Shown: positions 1 through 6,392 of the stretch, piece after piece
Layout of the letters: the number at the start of each line of letters is the position of its first letter
How positions within the stretch are numbered: position 1 is the stretch's first letter
Assembly: GCA_030425055.1 (NCBI GenBank)
Contig: JAUHVN010000093.1
Coordinates: 1 to 9,357 of the forward strand
Length of the DNA stretch: 9,357 nucleotides
Origin: Actinomycetes bacterium
GTDB taxonomy: Bacteria; Actinomycetota; Actinomycetes; Actinomycetales; Microbacteriaceae
Direction: 5' to 3'
Program-made: the position numbers and the translations under genes
The notes under the pieces: generated by a model
The model's database searches: none
Told to the model about the DNA's origin: nothing
Seen by the model: only the letters and a program-made list of their open reading frames with translations

Positions 1-83
1 TCCCTGAGCGAGGGAGCACCGCGACCGAGACGAAGGGCCGACGCTGCACGCGCGCTTCGTCTCGCTCCGCTCGCTCAGCGACC
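1..83. repeat. REPIN/MITE-like intergenic element, copy 1 (left end cut by window)
   Basis: Bases 1-83 are identical to 150-232, an offset of 149 bp. The unit folds back on itself: an outer stem pairs CTGAGCGAG (4-12) with CTCGCTCAG (70-78), and an inner 10-bp stem pairs CGAGACGAAG (26-35) with CTTCGTCTCG (55-64) around a 19-nt loop. It lies between genes, has no coding capacity, and its left end runs off the window. From general knowledge I associate repeats with this core with Microbacteriaceae intergenic regions. A mobile, non-autonomous origin (REPIN or MITE) is inference, since no transposase is present here. Confidence 0.8.
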
Positions 84-147
84 TGGGGATGCGCTGCGCT
101 CGACAGCGACCTCGAGCGCGCGTGCCGCCCGTACCGCGACCTCACCG

Positions 148-232
148 GGTCCCTGAGCGAGGGAGCACCGCGACCGAGACGAAGGGCCGACGCTGCACGC
201 GCGCTTCGTCTCGCTCCGCTCGCTCAGCGACC
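148..232. repeat. REPIN/MITE-like intergenic element, copy 2 (complete, ~85 bp)
   Basis: This complete copy shows both ends: GGTCCCTGAGCGAGG (148-162) and GCTCGCTCAGCGACC (218-232), inverted repeats matching at 13 of 15 positions. The inner stem is 175-184 paired with 204-213. Bases 150-232 match copy 1 without a mismatch, pointing to recent duplication or ongoing homogenisation. Two inverted cores around a short centre is the layout of a REP doublet (REPIN). No flanking target-site duplication is obvious, so classification as a MITE is not established. Confidence 0.8.
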
Positions 233-243
233 CGACGGGGCGC

Positions 244-313
244 GCTCGCTCAGCGACCCGACGGGGGCCGCGCCCGCTCGGCGACCACGTTGGGGCGCGC
301 TCGCTCAACGACC
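244..313. repeat. Single half-copies of the same repeat core
   Basis: After copy 2 the right-end core appears alone. GCTCGCTCAGCGACC is exact at 244-258; a shortened version, GCTCGGCGACC, lies at 276-286; and GCTCGCTCAACGACC, with one mismatch, lies at 299-313. An identical CGACGGGG follows the core at 233-240 and again at 259-266, so 26 bp appear to have been tandemly duplicated. These are solitary REP-type units rather than full doublets and lie only about 20-90 bp from the stop codon of the neighbouring gene. Confidence 0.7.
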
Positions 314-333
314 TCGAGCGTGCGGGCCGGGGG

Positions 334-3300
334 CTACTCGCCGTCGAGGACGAGCGACGGAAGGATGATGTCGCGGTCTTCGGCGTACACATCGGCGAGG
401 CCCGGCGGCACGGTGAGCGTGAGGGTCGCCCGCGTCGACCCGCGCTTGGCGACGATCTGCCACACCTGCGCGCGCTCGGCATCGCCGGCATCCGCCCAGC
501 TGTAGACGATCAGCTCGGCGTCGACCGCGCCCTCCACCTCCCACGGCTCGCGGCTCTCGAGCACGACATCGGGATGCCCGACCTCCGCGCCCAGCTCGGC
601 GACGACCTCATCGACCTGCACGCGCAGCGAACGGAAGTCGGTCTCGGTCGAGACGTCGAGCACACCGCCCGCGGTGCAGTCCTTCGCCGAGATCAGCCGA
701 CCCGATTCCCTGTCGTCGTTCGAGATCCCGTCCCACCAGTACGGCAGCTCGACCGCGACCCCCGCAGCCGCCAGCACGCCGCCGTGGTACGGCACCAGCT
801 CGGGCCCGCGCTCGAGCAGCAGCGAGTTGAACAATCCGTAGGCGTCGACCGGCGATCCGTCCTCGTCGACCGATGCGGTGAAGAGCGCCCCACCGCACTC
901 GAGCCCGTAGGCGTACGGCGACAGGTGGGACGCGATGTACGCATCCGCCTCCTCGGTGCGGCGCACGTCGATGTCCTGGAACCCGAAGAACCACCCGTTC
1001 TCGTCGACCTGGAACTCGCGACCATCCGTCGGTGGCAGGTTGTCGGCGAGGTAGCGCTCGACATCTTCGGGAGCGGCTCCCTCGACGCGGCGGACCACGA
1101 TGTTCGTGCCGTTCGCGGGACCGACGCGCCACTCGACGCCGTCGTCGAGGTGCACGTACCAGTCGTACGGGACGACCGCGCTCACCCCGATCCGCGTCGA
1201 TTCGACGCGCGTCAGATCGCCGCCGCCCTCGTAGGTGCCGTGCAGCTCGATCCGGCGGCCGTTCAGGTACACGTCGGCGCGGTACTCGCCGTCGCCGAGC
1301 AGCCAGCCGGCGGGGATCGCGGTGTCCACGCCGTTCCCGGTCATCGAGTGACGGGTCGGCAGACGCAGCAGTGCCCACGTGTAGCTGTCGTCGGGACGGT
1401 AGTACCAGATCGACGGCGCGTCGGGCACCTCTTCGTCGACGCCGACGACGACGCGCACCTCCTGCGGGTACAGCTCGAGCGAGAGGTCTTCCCGCGCACC
1501 CGGAGAGCGACCCGGATGCTGGGGGATCCCCAGCAGGATGCGCCGGTAGTCGTCGACCCACAGGTCGTCGGCGATCAGTTCGAGATCGGCGATCGCCCAC
1601 AGCCGGATGTCCTGGGCGGTGCCGCTCTCCATGAAGTCGCGCGGACACCGCGGCGCGTAGTCGAAGCAGCGCACCGTGTCGCGGTACAGGGCGGCCGCGC
1701 CGTCGCGGTCACCGAGCACCGCCAGCGCGAGCGCCTCGTTGAACCGGAAGATCGCCCACGAAGCACGCCCGACCGCGTCCTCGTCGAGGCTCTCGAGCGC
1801 ATGCCGCGTCATGTCGAGTCCGCGCTGCACACTGCCGCGGTCGCCGGTGTCGATGCCGCGCGTGATGAGGTACCACCCGAGGTTGCCCTGCGTGTTCGCG
1901 GTCGCGTGGCCGAGGTCGATCGCGCGCTCCACATCCGCGGCGTTGTCCGCAGTGACGGCGGGGTCCATCTCGGACGACAGCGCGGGCCACGGATGCCGCA
2001 GCCCGAGGCATCCGCGCGCCGCCGCCCGAGCGACGAGCGCCGGCCCGAAGTCGGGGAACGCCGCGACCGCTTCGTCGAGCCCGTCGAGGCCGGTGCCGAG
2101 GATGCACGACTCGTCGGGCCCGTAGACGATCTGCTCGGCGATGCGCTGCGCGTCGTCGTCCTGCGGCACGCCCGATCCGCCGACCAGCGCCATGACGGGC
2201 GTCACCGTGAGTCCGACTCCGACGAGGAGTCCGCCGACGCCGACGCCCAGCAGCATCCGCGAAGTCCGCTCGGAGCGGTCGGCGCTGGCCGCGAGCGCGA
2301 GCATGAACCCCGCGAGCCCCAGGACGACGAGCGCGACGGTGAGCAGCGACCCGTGCCCTGCCCACTCTCTGGCATCCGCGCGCGACATCGCGGCGCGCAT
2401 GTCGCAGATCTGGGACGGCGTCTGGCGATCGACCACCTCCCACAGGGCGTTGTCGGGGTCGAAGCGGATGGTGTCGTACAGCTCGACCAGCGCGATCGGC
2501 GGCTCTTCGGCCACGGCGCAGTCCTCGTCGCCCACGACACCGCGCCACGTCTGGGCGCGGATGACATCGTCGGATGCCTCCAGCTCGGACTCGGCGATGA
2601 GCCGCAGCTCCTCCACCGCGTCGGGGTCGCCCTCGGGTCGACCCATCGCCGCGAGCTGGCGCGCGGCGACCTCGCGGGCCTCGAGGTCCTGGATGACCGA
2701 CAGCGACGCGAGCGCGCGCAGCATGTCCTGCTGGCCGAGCCGCTGCAGCGCGAGCGACTGCGCGCTCTGCCGGTCGGCTCGCCCCTGGGCGGAGTTCTCC
2801 TGGATCGCGGCGAGCGACAGCCCCAGAGCCGAGACCGAGAACGCGACGATGGCGACCGCGCCCGTGATCTCGGCCCACCACTGCGGTCGACCACCGCGCT
2901 GCGCGGCATCCGTTGCGGCGGGAGCGCGCCGTCGCCGCAGCCACCACCACTCGACCGCGGCGGCGACACCGAGACCCGCGACCACCAGCGCGGTGACGAC
3001 GGGGTCGACGGCGAACACGAGCAGGAGCACGGTTCCGACGAGGCCCGCGACCAGTCCGACGACGAGCAGCACGTCCTGCCACGCCGCCGCCGTGCGCGCC
3101 GTGATGCGCCTCGGCCGGTCGCCGCGTACGCTCAGCTGGTCGACCGCGATGATGACCGCGACGACGAATGCGAGCAGAAGCGCCGCGGCCATCAGGAGGC
3201 GCTCCGACACGTTCAGCGCCGCCACCTGCTGCGCGATCTCGTCCGTCGAGGTCGCCGCGCCCTCGCCCTCGACGCGGAACCAGTCGACGCGCTGTGCGGC

Positions 3301-3768
3301 ACGTTCCACCGAGTATCCCGACCCCGCTTCGGCCGAGCACGTGGCATCGCGGTCGCCCAGCAGCAGCGATCGCAGACCGTCGAGGGCGAGGTCCGCCGTG
3401 ACGAGCGATCCGATGTCGGGGGTCTCGTCGAAGTACGAGTCGCTCGCCGCGGCATACGCGTTCTCGGCGACGCAGATCGACCTCAGCACGTCCAGGTCGT
3501 GCTCGACGATCGTGTCGAGGAAGCCGGCCTCGCGCCCGGCCTGGGACTGCAGGGTTCGCGACTGGTCGAGCAGGTCGCCGGATTCGTCGGCCGCCCGCGT
3601 GGCCTGATACACGGCGAAGGCGCTCAGTGTCATCGCGATCGCGAGCACCGTCACCAGCAGCGTGTCGGAGCGCACGAACCGGCGCAGCCAATACCGGCCG
3701 CGGCGCACGCCGGAATGCCGGCGGGGCGTCCTGCCCCCCGATTCGGCGTCGCGGACGGTGCTCGTCAC
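334..3768 (-). CDS. Large polytopic membrane protein with extracytoplasmic TPR-like, Ig-like and tandem PsbP-like regions; function unknown
   Basis: I do not recognise this 1144-residue protein as a named family. The start is GTG at 3768, behind an SD-like AAAGGGG. A basic N-terminus precedes seven hydrophobic segments, near residues 36-58, 189-211, 232-254, 257-277, 300-322, 473-496 and 504-530. Positive-inside loops (RGDRPRR at 215, RRRR at 278, DRSER at 497) put loops 59-188 and 323-472 and the whole tail after 530 outside. All ten cysteines fall there, in even sets: 99/144, 417/455 and six in the tail (555, 587, 701, 708, 958, 1031), suggesting disulfides. The tail shows TPR-like helices (~536-740), an Ig-like beta stretch (~760-850, GEYRADVYLNGRR) and two PsbP/MOG1-like domains (~861-985 and ~1003-1142). 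No enzyme motif is visible. A surface scaffold or sensor role is inference. It stands alone, divergent from the MFS gene. Confidence 0.88.
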   Translation of the reverse strand: MTSTVRDAESGGRTPRRHSGVRRGRYWLRRFVRSDTLLVTVLAIAMTLSAFAVYQATRAADESGDLLDQSRTLQSQAGREAGFLDTIVEHDLDVLRSICVAENAYAAASDSYFDETPDIGSLVTADLALDGLRSLLLGDRDATCSAEAGSGYSVERAAQRVDWFRVEGEGAATSTDEIAQQVAALNVSERLLMAAALLLAFVVAVIIAVDQLSVRGDRPRRITARTAAAWQDVLLVVGLVAGLVGTVLLLVFAVDPVVTALVVAGLGVAAAVEWWWLRRRRAPAATDAAQRGGRPQWWAEITGAVAIVAFSVSALGLSLAAIQENSAQGRADRQSAQSLALQRLGQQDMLRALASLSVIQDLEAREVAARQLAAMGRPEGDPDAVEELRLIAESELEASDDVIRAQTWRGVVGDEDCAVAEEPPIALVELYDTIRFDPDNALWEVVDRQTPSQICDMRAAMSRADAREWAGHGSLLTVALVVLGLAGFMLALAASADRSERTSRMLLGVGVGGLLVGVGLTVTPVMALVGGSGVPQDDDAQRIAEQIVYGPDESCILGTGLDGLDEAVAAFPDFGPALVARAAARGCLGLRHPWPALSSEMDPAVTADNAADVERAIDLGHATANTQGNLGWYLITRGIDTGDRGSVQRGLDMTRHALESLDEDAVGRASWAIFRFNEALALAVLGDRDGAAALYRDTVRCFDYAPRCPRDFMESGTAQDIRLWAIADLELIADDLWVDDYRRILLGIPQHPGRSPGAREDLSLELYPQEVRVVVGVDEEVPDAPSIWYYRPDDSYTWALLRLPTRHSMTGNGVDTAIPAGWLLGDGEYRADVYLNGRRIELHGTYEGGGDLTRVESTRIGVSAVVPYDWYVHLDDGVEWRVGPANGTNIVVRRVEGAAPEDVERYLADNLPPTDGREFQVDENGWFFGFQDIDVRRTEEADAYIASHLSPYAYGLECGGALFTASVDEDGSPVDAYGLFNSLLLERGPELVPYHGGVLAAAGVAVELPYWWDGISNDDRESGRLISAKDCTAGGVLDVSTETDFRSLRVQVDEVVAELGAEVGHPDVVLESREPWEVEGAVDAELIVYSWADAGDAERAQVWQIVAKRGSTRATLTLTVPPGLADVYAEDRDIILPSLVLDGE

Positions 3769-3771
3769 CGG

Positions 3772-3780
3772 CCCCCTTTC
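3772..3780 (-). promoter_or_regulatory. Ribosome binding site supporting the GTG start at 3768
   Basis: On the minus strand GAAAGGGGG ends 3 nt before GTG. It is a partial match to AAGGAGG. It supports the GTG start over later in-frame starts, because the basic N-terminus and first membrane helix need this start. Unlike the four other genes here with -10 boxes 6-7 nt from their starts, this gene looks leadered. Confidence 0.55.
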
Positions 3781-3808
3781 CCCAGCGGGAGCGCGTCACT
3801 GTCCCGCC

Positions 3809-3837
3809 ACTGTGGCGCACCGGCGCGTCCCGGTCAA
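3809..3837 (-). promoter_or_regulatory. Candidate housekeeping promoter for the 1144-residue membrane protein
   Basis: On the minus strand TTGACC (3837-3832) and CACAGT (3814-3809) are separated by exactly 17 bp. The -35 box matches TTGACA at 5 of 6 positions; the -10 box is weak at 3 of 6. A start a few bases below 3809 would give a leader of about 35 nt containing the AAAGGGG site. The -35 box lies within 13 bp of the -10 box of the divergent MFS gene, so RNA polymerase binding at the two promoters would overlap. Confidence 0.45.
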
Positions 3838-3849
3838 CGCCCACGGGTC

Positions 3850-3855
3850 TAGCCT
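3850..3855 (+). promoter_or_regulatory. -10 box of a leaderless promoter for the MFS gene
   Basis: TAGCCT (TANNNT form) ends 7 nt before the ATG at 3863, so transcription would begin at or next to the start codon. No AAGGAGG-like site sits at the right distance; only GGGG lies between the box and the ATG. No clear -35 box is found 16-18 bp upstream. The same geometry recurs before three other genes in the window, which raises confidence in each. Confidence 0.55.
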
Positions 3856-3862
3856 GGGGTCG

Positions 3863-5332
3863 ATGTCACCCTCCAGCGATCCGCCGACCTCCGACATCCC
3901 GGTTCCGTCAGCGGCCCACCGCTGGCGCGCGTTCTGGGTGTGCGCCGCCGTGGCGACGCTGACGATCCTCGACCTGTCGAAGGTGAACGTCGCGCTGCCG
4001 TCGATCGAGGCGGCCTTCGACTCGGCCTCGACCGAGCTCGGCTTCATCGTGTCGGGGTACGTGCTCACGTTCGGGCTCGTGCTCGTGCCGATGGGGCGCC
4101 TCGGCGATCAGCGCTCGCGCCGCGCGCTGTTCCTCATCGGCCTCAGCCTGTTCACGGTCATGAGCCTCGTGTGCGCCCTCGCGCCGAACATGACCGTCCT
4201 GCTGATCGCGCGACTGATCCAGGGCATCGGCGCCGGCATCCAGATGCCCCAGGTGATCGGCATCATCCAGGAGCTGTTCCGCGGCGAGGAGCGCGGACGC
4301 GCCTTCGGTGCGTTCGGCGCCGTCATCGGCATCGCGGTCTCGGTCGGCCCGACCATCGGCGGACTCGCCATCGCGCTGGGCGGTGCGCAGGACGGCTGGC
4401 GGTGGATCTTCGCGATGAACGTGCCGCTCGGCATCATCGTCATCGCGCTCGCGATCTGGCTGCTGCCGTCGCTGCATCGCCGCAGCCGGAAGCCGCTCGA
4501 ACTCGACCCCATCGGCGTCGCGCTGTTCGGCGTCGCCGTGCTCTCGCTGATGTGGCCGTTCCTGTTCACCACCGGATCGCCCGACGACAACCCGCTGCGG
4601 TGGGCGCTGCTGGTGGTCTTCGTGCTGTTCACCGCCGCGTTCGTGGTGTGGGAGCGGCGATACGAGGCATCCGGTCGTTCTCCGCTCGTTCCGCTGCGCC
4701 TGTTCCGGGTCTCGTCGTACCGCAACGGCACCCTGCTCGCCGTGGCGTACTTCGCCGCGATCCCCGCGATGTTCCTGCTCACGACACTGTTCCTGCAGCA
4801 GGGGCTCGGCCTCGAACCGGTGTTCGCCGGAATGGTGACGATCGGCTTCGCGCTCGCGAGCGCCGTGTCGTCGTGGATCGGCGGCAACCTCGTCGCGCGC
4901 ATCGGGCGGCCGCTGGTCGTCTGGGGTCTCGTCGTGGTGCTCGCTTCGGCGGCGGGCCTCGTCGCGATCGCGCTGTGGGTGCCCCCGCCGTGGACTGCGT
5001 GGGTGATGGCGGTCGTGCTCACGATCGGCGGCGTCGGCGGCGGACTGGTCATCTCGCCGAACCAGACGCTCGCCCTCGCCGACATCCCGGTCAAGCGCGG
5101 CGGTCTGGCCGGCTCGGTCGGTCAGCTCGGCCAGCGCATCGGCACCGCGATCGGCACCGCGGTCGCGCTGTCGCTGTTCTACTCCACGATCTTCCGCGAG
5201 ACGGGCAGCGCCTCCGACCTCGTGGTGTTCCACGACGCGTACGCCTTCGGCATGATCTCGGCGGCGCTGTTCCTCGCGCTCGCGTTCCTGGTGAGCCTCG
5301 TCGACCTCTCGTCGCGCCGCCGCCGCAGCTGA
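3863..5332 (+). CDS. MFS transporter, DHA2 (EmrB/QacA-like) drug:proton antiporter family
   Basis: This 489-residue protein has about 14 membrane helices, the usual number for DHA2 exporters, which use the proton gradient to expel drugs or metabolites. In helix 1 the family motif LDxTxVNVALP is present as LDLSKVNVALP (residues 36-46), with Asp37 and an unusual Lys40. Motif A is GRLGDQRSRR (78-87). The antiporter motif C follows as G156, G162-P163 and G166-G167 in helix 5. The ATG at 3863 is chosen because helix 1 begins about 20 residues later, codons upstream show no conservation, and a -10 box sits directly before it. It is divergent from the large membrane protein and converges on the SDR gene. 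No regulator adjoins it and the substrate cannot be told. Family assignment is firm; drug export is inference. Confidence 0.95.
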   Translation: MSPSSDPPTSDIPVPSAAHRWRAFWVCAAVATLTILDLSKVNVALPSIEAAFDSASTELGFIVSGYVLTFGLVLVPMGRLGDQRSRRALFLIGLSLFTVMSLVCALAPNMTVLLIARLIQGIGAGIQMPQVIGIIQELFRGEERGRAFGAFGAVIGIAVSVGPTIGGLAIALGGAQDGWRWIFAMNVPLGIIVIALAIWLLPSLHRRSRKPLELDPIGVALFGVAVLSLMWPFLFTTGSPDDNPLRWALLVVFVLFTAAFVVWERRYEASGRSPLVPLRLFRVSSYRNGTLLAVAYFAAIPAMFLLTTLFLQQGLGLEPVFAGMVTIGFALASAVSSWIGGNLVARIGRPLVVWGLVVVLASAAGLVAIALWVPPPWTAWVMAVVLTIGGVGGGLVISPNQTLALADIPVKRGGLAGSVGQLGQRIGTAIGTAVALSLFYSTIFRETGSASDLVVFHDAYAFGMISAALFLALAFLVSLVDLSSRRRRS

Positions 5333-5340
5333 CCCGGTCG

Positions 5341-6147
5341 TCAGTCGCGCCGCTCGCCGCGCTCGATGGTGCGCGCGCTCACCGCGATCGCCATGCGGCG
5401 GGGCACGATGCCCGCCATCTTCGCATTGAGCGCATTGCGCCATCCGGGGACGAAGCTCGGCGGGGGAGACGACCGGTCGAGCCGCGACAGGGTCGCACCG
5501 ACCACCTGCCCGACGGTCATCTCGCGGATCGGTGCGTCGAACCGCTCACCCACCACGTCGAAGAACTCGGTGCGGGTCGCACCCGGGCTGACCGCCAGCA
5601 CGCGCAGGTCGCTGTCGCGCACCTCGTGGCCGACCGCTTCGGTGAAGCTCAGCACGAACGCCTTCGACGCCCCGTAGACGGCCATGCCCGGGCTCGCCTG
5701 GTACGCCATGTTGCTGGCGACGTTCACGAGCGCGCCGCGACCGCCGAGCAGTTGCGGCAGCAGTTCGCGCGTCAGCGCCACCAGCGCGGTCACGTTGAGC
5801 TGGATCAGCCTCGCCGTCTCGTCGGCGTCCGAGTCGACGAACGCGCCGTGCATGCCGAAGCCCGCGTTGTTGACGAGGGTCGAGGGGCGGATGCCGCGGC
5901 CCTCGAGCTCGGCACGCAGCTGCGCTGCGGCATCCGGCAGCGTGAGGTCGAGCGCGATCGGCGTCGCCGTCACGCGGTGCGATGCCTCGAGTTCCGAGGC
6001 GAGGTCGCGCAGCCGCTCCTCGCGTCGGGCGACGAGCACGACGTCGGCGCCGCGCGCGGCCAGCCGGCGCGCGAACTCGGCGCCCAGACCCGAGCTCGCA
6101 CCCGTGACGACGGCCGTGGTCCCGCGATACTCGATGGGGTCGCTCAT
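5341..6147 (-). CDS. Classical short-chain dehydrogenase/reductase (DltE/COG0300-like)
   Basis: This 268-residue oxidoreductase has the full classical SDR set: the nucleotide-binding TGASSGLG (15-22), NNAG (93-96), catalytic Ser145, and Y158-x3-K162 exactly 13 residues after the serine. Arg41 and Arg42 after the second beta strand (LVARRE) suggest NADPH preference. SPGATRTEF (187-195) is the usual post-catalytic PG segment. Length is normal for the family and there is no signal peptide, so it is a cytoplasmic enzyme. The closest general group is COG0300 (DltE-like), whose substrates are mostly unknown; a carbonyl or alcohol substrate is all that can be inferred. Its stop lies 8 bp from the stop of the convergent MFS gene. 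The ATG at 6147 is supported by the -10 box just upstream and by the distance to the glycine motif. Confidence 0.95.
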   Translation of the reverse strand: MSDPIEYRGTTAVVTGASSGLGAEFARRLAARGADVVLVARREERLRDLASELEASHRVTATPIALDLTLPDAAAQLRAELEGRGIRPSTLVNNAGFGMHGAFVDSDADETARLIQLNVTALVALTRELLPQLLGGRGALVNVASNMAYQASPGMAVYGASKAFVLSFTEAVGHEVRDSDLRVLAVSPGATRTEFFDVVGERFDAPIREMTVGQVVGATLSRLDRSSPPPSFVPGWRNALNAKMAGIVPRRMAIAVSARTIERGERRD

Positions 6148-6153
6148 GGCGGC

Positions 6154-6159
6154 ACCCTA
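6154..6159 (-). promoter_or_regulatory. -10 box of a probable leaderless promoter for the SDR gene
   Basis: On the minus strand TAGGGT is followed by 6 nt and the ATG at 6147, the same spacing as at three other genes in the window. The AGGG inside the box could also act as a weak ribosome site if transcription starts further upstream, so this case is less clear than the others. No TTGACA-like -35 box is visible 16-18 bp upstream. Confidence 0.45.
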
Positions 6160-6188
6160 TCGACCGCTCCCGCCCGTTTCCGGTCGCC

Positions 6189-6217
6189 GTGATGCGTCAC
6201 CGTGGTTCTGATACCCT
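6189..6217 (+). promoter_or_regulatory. Candidate promoter of rpsA
   Basis: GTGATG (6189-6194) and TACCCT (6212-6217) are 17 bp apart. The -10 box is preceded by TGA, giving an extended form TGATACCCT. The -35 box matches only TGA of the consensus. Transcription would begin near 6224, leaving an rpsA leader of about 170 nt. It stands back to back with the SDR promoter, about 30 bp away. Confidence 0.5.
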
Positions 6218-6223
6218 GGAATG

Positions 6224-6392
6224 TCACTTGTGTGGCTGTTCCGCCACGCCCGGGCTCCGCCCGCCGGCCGCGAACACACGGTGACGGCAAGACCACAATC
6301 CGACTGCTCCGGTTCGAGGCATCCCGTCGTGCATGCGCACGGGACCGCGATCCGGGGCCCGACACCCACAACCCATTAGGACAACCCACTAC
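6224..6392 (+). promoter_or_regulatory. Structured 5' leader of rpsA
   Basis: About 170 nt separate the predicted transcription start from the rpsA ATG. Hairpins visible by eye: GTGTGGC (6230-6236) with GCCACGC (6243-6249), a 7-bp stem with one G-T pair; CGGGC (6251-6255) with GCCCG (6259-6263); and CCCGT (6323-6327) with ACGGG (6339-6343). The final ~30 nt are C/A-rich and look unstructured. AGGA (6378-6381), 11 nt before the ATG, is the only ribosome-site candidate and is weak. In E. coli S1 represses its own translation through the rpsA leader; a similar role here is inference. I do not recognise a known Rfam leader class. Confidence 0.45.

Larger units (their letters stand above)
1..333. 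other. Gene-free repeat region downstream of the 1144-residue membrane protein
   Basis: No convincing gene lies here. The open frames crossing it on both strands translate to Arg/Ser/Ala-rich low-complexity peptides with no start signal or recognisable domain. The stretch is built largely from copies and half-copies of one repeat family, listed separately, joined by GC-rich spacers. The spacer at 84-147 contains a degenerate half-copy at 96-118 that resembles 297-320; both contain CGACCTCGAGCG. The region is the 3' flank of the minus-strand gene ending at 334, so a transcript from that gene would run through these hairpin-forming units. No T-run typical of an intrinsic terminator is seen. Confidence 0.8.

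Noticed and set aside
1..313. CRISPR array
   Set aside because: The repeats are 83-85 bp, only two are full length, spacing is 149 bp and then irregular, and there are no unique spacers of constant size or cas genes.
75..505. 138-codon frames on both strands over the repeat region
   Set aside because: They translate the repeat itself (SLSERSETKR-type peptides) and run into the membrane-protein gene. No start signals or conserved features.
574..3852. A 1092-codon open frame on the plus strand opposite the large membrane protein
   Set aside because: It is an antisense shadow typical of high-GC codon use: the product is rich in Arg, His, Asp and Val, with no membrane helices or domains. The minus-strand reading has helices, paired cysteines and a ribosome site.
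3662..3862. Upstream extension of the MFS protein by 67 residues
   Set aside because: It would overlap the start of the divergent gene, is Arg/Pro-rich, and is bypassed by a -10 box immediately before ATG 3863.
3940..6192. A 750-codon plus-strand frame across the MFS and SDR genes
   Set aside because: It overlaps two confident genes in other frames and gives an Arg/His-rich low-complexity product.
6309..6325. tRNA T-arm-like string GGTTCGAGGCATCC
   Set aside because: No acceptor stem, D-arm or anticodon arm can be paired around it.
6221..6379. 52-codon leader ORF whose TAG overlaps the rpsA AGGA site
   Set aside because: Tempting as a coupling peptide, but it uses codons rare here (AGA, CCA, CAA, ACA, AGG), its ATG falls about at or before the predicted transcription start, and no ribosome site precedes it.
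6333..6392. N-terminal extension of S1 from an upstream in-frame ATG
   Set aside because: The added 20 residues are unlike any S1 N-terminus, while ATG 6393 matches the known actinobacterial start and has AGGA upstream.
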